Source of the DNA: Sebastes aleutianus
Lineage: Eukaryota; Chordata; Actinopteri; Perciformes; Sebastidae
Direction: 5' to 3'
NCBI GenBank assembly: GCA_916700875.1
Contig: CAKAKS010000038.1
Span: 12,891,944 to 12,955,943, forward strand
DNA: 64,000 nt
A program made the position numbers and the translations under genes. This document shows positions 49,125 through 59,254 of this stretch, piece by piece; positions within the stretch are counted from its first letter, which is position 1; every line of letters begins with the position of its first letter. The notes below the pieces were generated by a model. It was not told the origin of the DNA, did no database searches, and saw only the letters and a program-made list of their open reading frames with translations.

Positions 49125-50010
49125 ATGGAATAGTTTGACATTTTGGGGAATACGCATATTTGCTTTCTTGCAGATTTACATCAGAAGATTGCTACCACAC
49201 CATGAAGCTACAGCCAGCAACCAGTTAGCTTAGCTTAGCATAACGACAGAGGGAAACAGAGGGAAATAGCTAGCCTGGCTCTGTCAGGTAACAAAACCTG
49301 CCTACCAGCACCCTTAAAGGTCCCATATTGTAAAAAGTGAGATTTTCATGTCTTTGATATTATAAAGCAGGTTTAAGTGCTATATAAATACTGTTAAACT
49401 ATCAAAGCAGTCAATATACGGAGAAATACACACAGCCCGTATTCAGAAATTTCTGCGTTTGAAACAAGCCATTAGGATTTCTGTCCATTTGTGATGTCAC
49501 AAATATACAATATTTAGATCATCACATGGTTTTAAACGTCAACATTCTAAATGTGTCCCAGTTTATTTCTTGTTGCAGTGTATGTGAATAACATCAGCTG
49601 ACAGGAAGTAAACATGGATCCAAACTGTTGCCTAGCAACGGAATTCCATTGAAATGCACTAAAACGGAGTGTTTCAGACAGAGGGTAAATACAGGCATAT
49701 TCAGGTAGACAGTAAGAGGAAAATAAAGTGTTTTTTTAACATTACAGCATGTGAACATGTTCTAGTAGAAATACAAAATACAAGTATGAACCTGAAAATG
49801 AGCATGATATGGGACCTTTAAAGCTCAATGATTAACACGCTATATCTCATTTGTTTAATCTGTACAAAAAACAAAGTATAAAACCAACACATTGTGGTTT
49901 TACGGGGGTTACATGCCAGACTATTTCTTGGCTGGGTGCAGTGACTTCCTGATCTCCCTGCTGGCTGCCAAGACAACCTTAAAGTGATGACAAAATACTG
50001 CTCTGGGCCA
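49125..50010. mobile_element. DNA-transposon-like repeat split by a TTAA element
   Basis: The left part (TGACATTTTGGGGAATACGC through GCTTAGCTTAGCATAACGAC to CCTACCAGCACCC) and the right part from 49822 (GCTCAATGATTAACACGCTA through GTGGTTTTACGGGGGTTA to TTGGCTGGGTGCAGTGAC) are halves of one widespread teleost repeat. They are separated only by the element at 49318-49817. Confidence 0.7.
49318..49817. mobile_element. piggyBac-like miniature transposon (500 bp)
   Basis: Inverted ends AGGTCCCATAT and ATATGGGACCT (11 bp perfect), flanked by TTAA at 49314-49317 and TTAA at 49818-49821. Removing it with one TTAA rejoins the surrounding repeat cleanly. No transposase is encoded. Confidence 0.82.
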
Positions 50011-50758
50011 AGAAATATGCTGCGTTCCATTTACCTCGGAAATCGGAGCTTGGAATGACGTCACACCTGAGTTGATCACGTTCCAGTACAACGAGTCGGA
50101 AAACTTAATGGAGTTTCCTCCAGCCAGGTTAGCTATTGTTAGCAGTAACAGTTGTACAATTGTAATACAATTCACAATAATCCACAAAATATAGCAGCAC
50201 GTTAGTCAAGAGAACACAAGAGGTTAAACCACCCAATGTCCATTTATAAATCCAGTATGTTTGAATGTGTATAGCCTTGATGGTGTGAAGATTCGTGTCC
50301 TCAGAAAGTTCAAACTAATTGCAGTTCTCATAACAAACTCAGTCTGACACTGTTAGAAATTCGCTTCATTAGCAAAGTAAATGTGAATTCTTGTTTTTGC
50401 CAAATAGCAAGGGTTACCCCATGTTGTCAAAGTCAAAAATAATTCAGTGTGTTGTTGAAGTGATTTAATACTGAACTAGAAAATATTGATAGATGGTCTT
50501 TTAATCACTGTCTCTCTGTCAATTTATCACAGTTTAATTATCACAAATAATCTGTAGGATTTTCCAAATCATTTCCATCCACAGGGTTTTTTCTCATGTA
50601 CTTTCCTCCACAAGCAGTTTCATTTACATGTATTTTATTCATGTCACTTCCCGCTCTGCTACTAGAAGGGTATTTTGGCCACTGCAGCTGCTTGTAAATT
50701 AGTTTCACATGACGAGCTAGAGAGCAGACGCACTGAAAAGCGAAGATAAAAAAAACTA

Positions 50759-50856
50759 TACTTCCTCTTTTGAGTGTGACTGTTCTCTGGGTCCGTTAGA
50801 AACGGTTGCACTTTCTTGCCGGGACAAAATAATCCTGCTCATTCTTCTGCAACAAG
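50759..50856 (+). promoter_or_regulatory. Candidate promoter and non-coding first exon of the first cathepsin gene
   Basis: The coding exon at 51273 starts directly after a splice acceptor, so an upstream leader exon is needed. A suitable donor (AACAAG then GTAAATG) follows 50856. Just upstream, 50759-50772 reads TACTTCCTCTTTTG, whose complement CAAAAGAGGAAGTA matches the PU.1/SPI1 ETS motif. This would suit a gene expressed in macrophage-type cells. The transcription start is not determined. Confidence 0.4.
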
Positions 50857-51273
50857 GTAAATGCTAACTCTTCTTAGTAATTCATTTAGACTGGCTGAGT
50901 AGAAACCAAAAGCTAATGTCTATATGTGGAATAAACAGGTCATAAGAGGGTAGAAACGATTTGACAAAGAGGCTCAGAGATTGCAGGTTTGAACTTCTCC
51001 TCTTTGAGGTGAAGAAATCTTTTTTAAACGACTGCAATGCTAGAAAACAGCCTCCTTCATTTCCTGCTTTCACATCAAAGTTTTACACGCCTCAAATTGC
51101 TGTTTTGTCCAGTTTGTACAGTCAAAAACTTAAATATTTTCAGTTTATCGCATAAGACAAAAAAACGAAAGTGTATTCATCTACTAATCGTTTCAGTTCC
51201 AGGAGGAATAGGTACATAGGCTGGGACATATCTGCTCATAAAATGTGACTAGATTTGTTTTTTCTTCTTCAGG

Positions 51274-54200
51274 ATGCACGTTTTGTGTGCCTTGTTGCTT
51301 TTGACCTTTCCGGTCCTCGGCCACGCTGCGTCTGCCTTAAATGAAGTGTGGGAAGACTGGCAGATCAAACATCACAAGGTTTATGATAATCAGGTAGGAT
51401 TGTGAAAACCCTCATTTCTCTCTCTGTTGTCGTCATACACACACACAGATGTGTACACATATAGCTTTAGATCGTTCAGTCCGGGTTTTTGTTTCAGACT
51501 GAGGTCGATTTCAGGAGAGCGGTGTGGGAGAAGAACATGCAGCTGGTGTTGAGACACAACCAGGAGGCCTCAGCAGGAAAACACAGCTTCACAATGGGAC
51601 TCAATCATCTGTCTGACATGGTAAGAATCCGCTCCAAAGCAACTGTTTGCGTTTCCTGTCTCCTGCTCAGAAAACAAGTTGGTTGTGTAGACTAAACTTT
51701 TTAGCTTTCAGATCCCTAACGAGACGGACATGTCTTAAATCTTAGTCGGTTTGTAATTCGTCAGTAACATTTAAATGTCTTTAACAGGGTTGTATCAAAG
51801 CATGAATGTAGGTTTAGACATGCAGATAATTAGTTGGGTTTTTTTACAGTATCTTGATGGAGATAAATCCAAAGCTAATTACCAAAAATATGTTGACGCT
51901 CATTCAACTACTTATTTGCTCGCATCATATGACAGATAATTAATTATGATTAATAATAACTCAGGGAGGTTCTTCTGCTGTTGCTTGGCTGTGGGCTGCA
52001 GTGGACTGTTTTCAGGCTAATAAATAGGCGTTATCAGTCGCTATAAGTCCCATAGATGTGGGTCAATAGGGGCCTGCTACACCCACTAGCAGGTTTTATC
52101 ATCTATTCATATGGTAGATCACTGAAAGAAGGTATAAAAGAACATGACAGTGACCTCTAGCGACCGTAGTAATAATGACAGGAGCACAAGCGGAAGTCAG
52201 GCGCTGTAGTTTAGACAGTGTGAAACTCCATAAGGGATGGAGGTCGGGGAAGATGGATGAGACACAAAACACAGGGTTTTCACCCAGGAGAGAAGTTGTA
52301 GTGTTGTTGCCTAAACCTAAAGAAGTTGTAGGAGGAGACCGGAGTTCACATCCCGTGTGAAACCAGCCATGTGTAGTTGTCTTTGTCGTTGTAACATGGT
52401 GTTTTTCCCTAAACTTAACTGTAAAGAAGTTGTAGGTTTATTGCCTTAACCTAAATAAGTTGTAGTTTTGTTGCCTACACCTAAAGAAGTTGTAGTTTTG
52501 TTGCCTACACCTAAAGAAGTTGTAGTTTTATTGCCTAAACCTAAATAAGTTGTAGTTTTGTTGCCTACACCTAAAGAAGTTGTAGTTTTGTTGCCTACAC
52601 CTAAAGAAGTTGTAATTTTGTTGCCTACACCTAAAGAAGTTTTAGTTTTGTTGCCTAAACCTAAAGAAGTTGTAGTTTTATTGCTTACACCTAAAGAAAT
52701 TGTAGTTTTATTGCCTAAACCTAAAGAAGCCTTTTTTTGTGATCAAAATGTAACATTTCATTCAGTTTTATGTTAGAACATGTTACTTTTAAGTTTCACT
52801 CTCACTTTTACAACGTAGTAGGCGTAGTAGGCTCCTAATGACCCACATCTATGGTGCTTATAGCGACTCATTACGCCTATTTAATGGTCTGATAACAGTC
52901 AAATCGGTTGGTTTAAAACCAGTGGCGGTTTTAAACTAACTTCACTGTTTTATTTATTACGTTTTGAGCTGCACATTGAGCCTCCTTGCACAGATTTGGT
53001 GACCTTATATTTCTTGTTACTTCTTTTTTTTCTTGTTGTTGCTTTTTGTTTGTTGTTTCTTTCCTCATTTGTTTGTTGGTTCCTTCTGTCTTGTTTATTA
53101 GTTTTCTTTCTTTCTCTTTCTTTCTTGTTTCTTTGTTGTTTTTCATTTGTTTGTTTCTTGTTTCTTATTTACCTCTTTCCTTCCATCATTCTTGCCTTGC
53201 TTGCGTCCTTTTTACTTCCTGTTTTTCTTTACTTCATCAATATCAACTATGACCTGCATCATCCCCGAGCAACAAAGTGGATAACTGTCTTTATTTTAGC
53301 ACTACGGATTTTCTGCTAAATACATGACTACAGTAAATAGTTTGGATTATTGTTTGTACAGTCTAAATAGTGTCTTATTTTATAGAACCTCAAGTTTGTT
53401 GGCTGGCTGCTGAATCAAGCAGCGGTATTGTATACCTCCCATGACTTATAACTCACGAAAGTAGCCTTATGCTGACAATAAAAGATCCCTAATGTGAAAA
53501 TACAGTACCAAAGTGGAGCACTCAGACGTTATTGACCATGTCACTATTTAAGACAGAAATGTATCTGAGAGATCTCTAGTGGATACAACATTATGTCACT
53601 GAACATTATGTCACTGAACTGGCTCCTCTCCCTCCCAGGACCATATGCTTGACATTATAACCTAAAGTGCATTCACACTCATTGACCTCTGCTGCTGCAA
53701 GACGGATGACCAATACTGTTAATCTGCATTTAAACCTGCACCCTCCGTGGCTTAAATTAAACCTTAACCTACACAGCAGCTCTCATCCTCTTTAATGCAA
53801 TCTGATTAATTTAATCCAGTATGGTCTGTGCCAATCTGGACAAACAGGACTATTGTGATGTAGAGTACATCTGGGAAGGCTAATAAAGTTACATAAAAGG
53901 TATATGTACATGCAAACTAGTATCTAGTGTGGTGCAAAGGTTGTGTCTTTTTGTTGTGCCACTGTTTTTGTTTTGATCTATAAAACAAAGTCGAGAGTCA
54001 AATTTGACACCAACACAGCAGGACTGTATAGCAAAAAAAGGGGAAGAAGTGAGATGCTGGACCTGATGTGGTGTTATAATGAATAAAATAAAAGTGACGT
54101 TAGATTTGTGGTCTATTAAGTTTCTCGCGCCAGGCCGTACCCATATCCGCAGCAGGTCTCCAAGGTGAACAGCCTCTGGCATGTTAGATCAAGGTAGTTA

Positions 54201-57200
54201 AGGGAAGTCGGCAAATCAGATCCGTAACTTCGGATCCGAAAGGCAGAAGTTTAAACTTAATAAGATTCAGAGGAACTTGTGGTTCATTTTATGATTGCTT
54301 GCTTCTGTCTGAGGGACACCATGTGCAAAATAAAATCTTTGTTTAAACCTATTACTGGGAGGGTGGATGAACCTGCATTGTATAATGCTCATTTGTTTCT
54401 TAAAGTAGGGCTGTTTAACTGCACTTTGAGAGGAACTTTTAGAATCAGAGTGTCCTTAAACTGCTGTAAATACACAATATTGCAATTTTAAATGTGTTCA
54501 AAGTTGGCAAGAGCACTGCTGTGAAGACGTCATCACTAAACTTTAACATTATAATATTTCCTTCATGCGTAGTTCATATATTTACCTCTTTTCTATTAAG
54601 ACAGCTGAGGAAATCAATGAGAAGCTGAACGGCCTGAAGCTGGAGGACCCTATTCATTTCAGAAACAGCACTTTTAAGGAAGCAAGTGGCTTATTGGCTC
54701 CTCAGAGTGTCGACTGGAGGAAGAGTGGCCTGGTCAGTCCAGTCCGAAACCAGGTAAGCAACGATTTGAGATCAGCTAGTTTAGTCGATTAGTTGACTAG
54801 TCGGTTGTTTTGGTCTTTGTTGACTAAGATTTCTTTAGTTGATTAGTCATTTTTATACTTTTTTTCATGCTGAATGACTTATTTCCAAGAAACTTATGAT
54901 CACATATCGGGTAAACACAAGATTTGTAGTGTTAGTCGACTAAGACATTCTTTGGTTGAGGACAGCCTTAATAAATAACCTATGGTAATAAACATCATTT
55001 CTCTATTTCAAGGGTCTGTGTGGGTCCTGCTGGGCCTTCAGCTCTATGGGAGCTCTTGAGGGCCAGATGAAGAAGCGAACAGGTGTCCTCGTTCCCCTGA
55101 GCCCACAGAACCTGGTGGACTGCAGCACCACCGATGGAAATCTCGGCTGCAGAGGAGGATACATCTCAAAAGCCATCCGCTACGTCATCCGCAACCAAGG
55201 CGTCGACTCAGAGAGCTTTTACCCCTACGAACACAAGGTCAGTTCATTATTGAATGGCTTAAAATGTGCAACTAACATTTTATTTATTTCTTTATTTTGT
55301 TTCTTGTTTGCTTCTTTCTTTCCTTCCTTCCTTTCTTGTTTCTTTCTGTCTTTATTTCACTTATTACAGTCTGGATGTTCAGTATTTTCAAAATATCTGA
55401 TACACAACTTTAAGACGTAGCATCATGCCATGTGTCATTTCCTAAATACTTTAATAAGTTAATTGTATGTAACAATGAAACATAAATTATCATTATATTT
55501 TAGAGCTGGAATTGTGTTTTGACCGATCAAAAACAAAGTAAAACAGCTCTTTTTTTAATGATGAGAGAATTTAATTTGTATATTAATATTTACAGATATG
55601 CAGTGCGCTTGCATGAATATTGTGCATAATCGTTTGATGTATATTCAACTACATAGCAAAGCAAGATACATAACTTCCATAAAATGTTTTTTTTAAGTCA
55701 CAAAAGCATAATATTTACCAGTTTGATTAAATAGTGATACATAATATATTTTGTAACTCATTTCTATTTGTAGGACAGGAAATGTCGGTATTCTGTGGCT
55801 GGAAAGGCCGGCTACTGCTCTGATTTACACATCCTCCCACGAGGAGATGAGAAGACTCTGCAGACTGTAGTGGCATCAGTGGGGCCGGTCGCTGTGGCCG
55901 TGAACGCCATGCTGCCATCGTTTCATTTCTACAAAGGAGGTGAGGTGTTTTAATGCGAGGAAGAGGTGAACTGATGAGTGATGGGTTAGTAGTACTGTAG
56001 CTCTGAGCCCTGGTATGGTTTGAGTCACACCTGAGAAAACTATACACGTTGGTTGTTGTAGTGAATGAAGGCAGGTGCATGACCTTTCTTTGTGTATTCA
56101 ATGGATGACATGACATTAAGCAGAATATTATATTTTATATTGGTTGCCAAAAATAGTTCAGGCTTTACAGACATTTTCTGTTCTGTTTATCTTATAGTGA
56201 ACTTTTAAAAAAATTCAGTTTCGCAAAAATGTCAACTGCTATTTAGGTAAAATCCAATGCTTAAAGTAGTATCAGTTTCTATTGCTTCAATATTAGGGTA
56301 TTGCAAGATATGTAGACTTTAATACTTTTAAGTAAACTGTCATATATATATAAAAAACACACCACCATATGCATAAAATCTGAATTAGGCTTTTATGCAA
56401 TCTGGACAGTAGCATCTGCATTTGCATCTATCACAGTCCCTGTAACATCCAACATCATAGCACTACTTTGAGAGGGCACATACACTGAGAGGGCGCATCT
56501 CTTTGTAAATGAAATAAAGTAGTGACTGAGTTTCTCAATTTATAATTAATAGTTTACATGCAAAGATTCAGTGTTTTTGAGAATCATTGCCATATCCAAC
56601 GTGTATTGAAGGCCCCACTCTGCAGTTAAACATGGTTCGTTCAGCTAAAATATTGTCACTACAGCACAGGAATTGTTCACAAAACTAGATTTTTGACTAG
56701 AATTTTAATGTCATAAACTCTCCAAGGAATGACAGATTCAAGGTTGAACTATTGTGGGGCGTGCTAAAAGCTCACATTTGTGATATTTGTGTTTATTCAG
56801 AGTGTACAAAGTACCCTTATAAAATATTTCTTCAAGGCCTTCCACACTTCTGTCTTTACATAAATGTGTGCACCATTAAATAAATTATTGATTGCACTTT
56901 TAAATCTAATTGGATTAGATCTTTAGAGGGGAACAAGGGCAGCTTTGTGTGGCACTTACATCACGATTTACTAATCACTTATCTAATAGACTGGAAGCTG
57001 TCAGGAGTGATAAACAATAATGAGAACAGGAGTGATTTTACAGCATGAACTCTCAGTTAAATTAGTTTAGTAGATAGTAGAGCTTCTAAATAATGCGATG
57101 AAATGGTTAGCATTCCCAAAATCCCAATTTAGATAATAACTACACACAAGGGATGAATGATTTCTAACTTAAGTGTCAGATATTAGCAGTAGTACTGTAG

Positions 57201-57627
57201 AAGCAGTGTAGGGGGTTTCTGCACGACTTCATCTACTTCCAGGGTGCATAGAAAAGAAGATATTATATTATTAATCTTAAGCATCTTTCAGGTTTATACA
57301 ACGTACCAAACTGCGACCCAAAGTTCATAAATCATGCTGTCCTGGTTGTGGGCTACGGCACAGACGCAGGACAAGACTTCTGGCTCGTGAAAAACAGGTG
57401 AGTTTGACTTTTCTGGCCACAAAGTTTTACAGGAGTTCACCTGTAAAACATGTGTTTACCCCACATGTGAAAAGAAATATGTATGACCGGTGTTAAATAT
57501 TAAATGTGAGTGGTTTTGTGATTTCAGTTGGGGAACTGCATGGGGAGAAGAAGGCTTCATTCGAATTGCCAGAAACAAGCATAATCTCTGTGGCATTGCA
57601 AGCTTTGCAGTCTACCCTACGCTGTGA
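51274..57627 (+). CDS. Cathepsin S/K-like cysteine protease, first tandem copy
   Basis: Seven coding exons: 51274-51393, 51498-51620, 54601-54753, 55013-55237, 55774-55939, 57292-57397, 57528-57627. Together 993 nt, 330 aa, all phases consistent. Signal peptide, about 1-20. The I29 inhibitory propeptide (about 24-110) has the ERFNIN-like WEKNMQL and GLNHLSDM. The mature C1A protease starts near residue 112 (LAPQSVDWR). Catalytic residues are present: Gln132, Cys138 in CGSCW, His277 in NHAVL and Asn297 in KNSWG. A glycosylation site is NST at 103-105. It is a lysosomal endopeptidase of the cathepsin L/S/K branch. The GCRGGY loop and NHAVL recall cathepsin K, while the CGIASF ending is S-like, and it lacks the characteristic K sequence after the catalytic domain start. 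I call it a diverged S/K-type gene, perhaps the ctss1 type. A poly(A) signal is at 57994. Confidence 0.92.
52021..52883. mobile_element. Terminal-inverted-repeat element with internal minisatellite, in cathepsin intron 2
   Basis: Long inverted ends: 52021-52083 (TAAATAGGCGTTATCAGTCG, CCATAGATGTGGGTCAATAG) pairs with 52817-52883 (complement containing CCATAGATGTGGGTCATTAG and AGTCGCTATAAG). Both outer edges are TA, which would fit a TA target duplication. The interior has no transposase; much of it is the 30-bp array. Confidence 0.72.
52441..52730. repeat. 30-bp minisatellite, about 9.7 copies
   Basis: The unit is TTGCCTACACCTAAAGAAGT followed by TGTAGTTTTG, with variants (TAAACC for TACACC, AATAAG for AAGAAG, TTTTA endings). 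Copies start every 30 bases from 52441. Degenerate earlier units are visible at about 52298-52330 and 52405-52440. The complement, with TTTAGGTTTAGGCAACAAAA, is related to the dispersed repeat near 7490. The open frame across it is a repeat artefact. Confidence 0.9.
53020..53240. repeat. Pyrimidine-rich tract in cathepsin intron 2
   Basis: Mostly T, C and G as TTTC, TTGTT and CTTTC runs on the plus strand, of simple-repeat origin. A similar short TTCC/TTTC tract lies at 55285-55360 in intron 4. Confidence 0.7.
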
Positions 57628-59254
57628 AAATGTGACCCATGAATCACTTGAATCATCCTAGTAGAATTTAGTTTACTTTAATATCAGAGACCAGATTAAC
57701 ACTGAAACTGTAGATGTTGTCCTGGAAGTCAAAAACACTGCCAAAAGTAAATTTTGCTAAATTACTGTATCTGCTTTGGTGGCCTCTCTCATTGATATAT
57801 ATATATATATATTTTATAAATACTTACTTATACATTTCTGAGTTTCAATAAGCTCTCACCTTTCAATCTGTGTCTTTTTTGGGGGGGGGGGGGGGAAATC
57901 TCTTTATTTAATCAATTTGATGTATTTATTTAAATGTTAATATTTAAATGTTGGCTTTGCTATTGGTGCGTTACAGTGTACTTTTATGTATTTAATAAAA
58001 CTCTTTATCAAACTTGTTTTTTTTATCACCTTGTTCAACCATTTTACTACTTTATTTGTATTGATATGTTCTGTGATGTTATGTTTATACAGTTACCTTA
58101 TTTTTCACTTTATTTTAATGATTTTAATGCTTTTTGAAGCACTTGGGAATATCTGCTTTGAAAAGTGCTATAAATACATTTTTATTATTATTATTATTAT
58201 TATTTATGATAATGGAAGAAACATACAAAGATATCAAATATCTCTTATTTGCCTACATGGGAATGATATATTATTATTATTAGTAGTAGTAGTAGTAGTA
58301 GTTATATTGTTAGTTTGAGTAGGTGTCATTGTTGTAGTAGAGCTATTTTATTATTAAATAAATATATTTAATCATATCATAGGTGAGAACAATAAACTTT
58401 TTATAAACTGGATTCCTTTTGGTCTCGGTGGTCAATATATAGGTATTTCAGTCATAATCTTTTTTGCCACAATCAGCCTGTGTCTAATTTATCTTCTTTT
58501 CCTTGTTATTCTTCCTCAGACCTCACTATTTTCTCTAACAAGTAAAGTTTAGGTAATTTGTTGAGCTTATTTTGAAAAGAGAGTGGTACAAAGACAGGTT
58601 TTACAAGTGTTTATAAAGATATCCAGCCTCCTTGGACTCCTTCATGTTTTATTGTTTTGATAACATTGAATTAAATAAAGAAACTGAAAAGAAAAGTACA
58701 GTTTTTAATCTGATTTGGCTAATCAATCTAATGAAAGTATTGGTAGTAAAGGGATGAAGAGGATCATTAGGCTTACATATACATACATATAAGCTACTAA
58801 GCTAGTACTGTAGTATGCTTTGTGTTGTGCCACCACTATTATTAGTAGTAGTATCAGAAGCAGCAGCTGATATTGATAGGTCAGTGCTGTGTTTACAACT
58901 TGTCTCTGCTGCACCCTAGTGGTATAATCAGTTATTGCAGGTGTAATGATTTGCAGGTGTGCAGTGAGCATGGTGATACATAAATACTCTGAGCTTCAGC
59001 CTGGGTTTTCCCCCTGGTGATCTCCTCAGGTTGGTCACATTTCAGCATCTGAATGTCATCAAATGAGCATTACTCATATTTCTTTTCATTGCTCACTTTG
59101 GTTCCTGATGATTTTGGTTTTCTCTGTTAATTGATGAATTGGTGGTGTTTCAATGAAAGCTGCTGCAAGCTGCCAGGCCTTTAGTCTGATTTTATAAAAA
59201 AAACATTTGTTTTCTGTTTTAATGACAAGTTGTTCTTTTCCTCTAACTCCAGAG
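57628..59254 (+). other. Intergenic region between the two cathepsins, with simple repeats
   Basis: Contains the first gene's 3'UTR with AATAAA at 57994-57999, an (AT)n run near 57797-57812, a run of 15 G at 57881-57895, (TTA)n at about 58183-58205 and (TAG)n at about 58282-58301. A TATA-like CATAAATA at 58979-58986 and a donor-like CTCCTCAGGT near 59024-59033 could belong to the second gene's promoter and leader exon. No transposon is recognised. Confidence 0.5.

Noticed and set aside
52558..52776. Open frame with repeated LLPTPKEVV units
   Set aside because: It is a translation of the 30-bp minisatellite inside a transposon in an intron. The unit length is a multiple of three, which keeps the frame open by chance.
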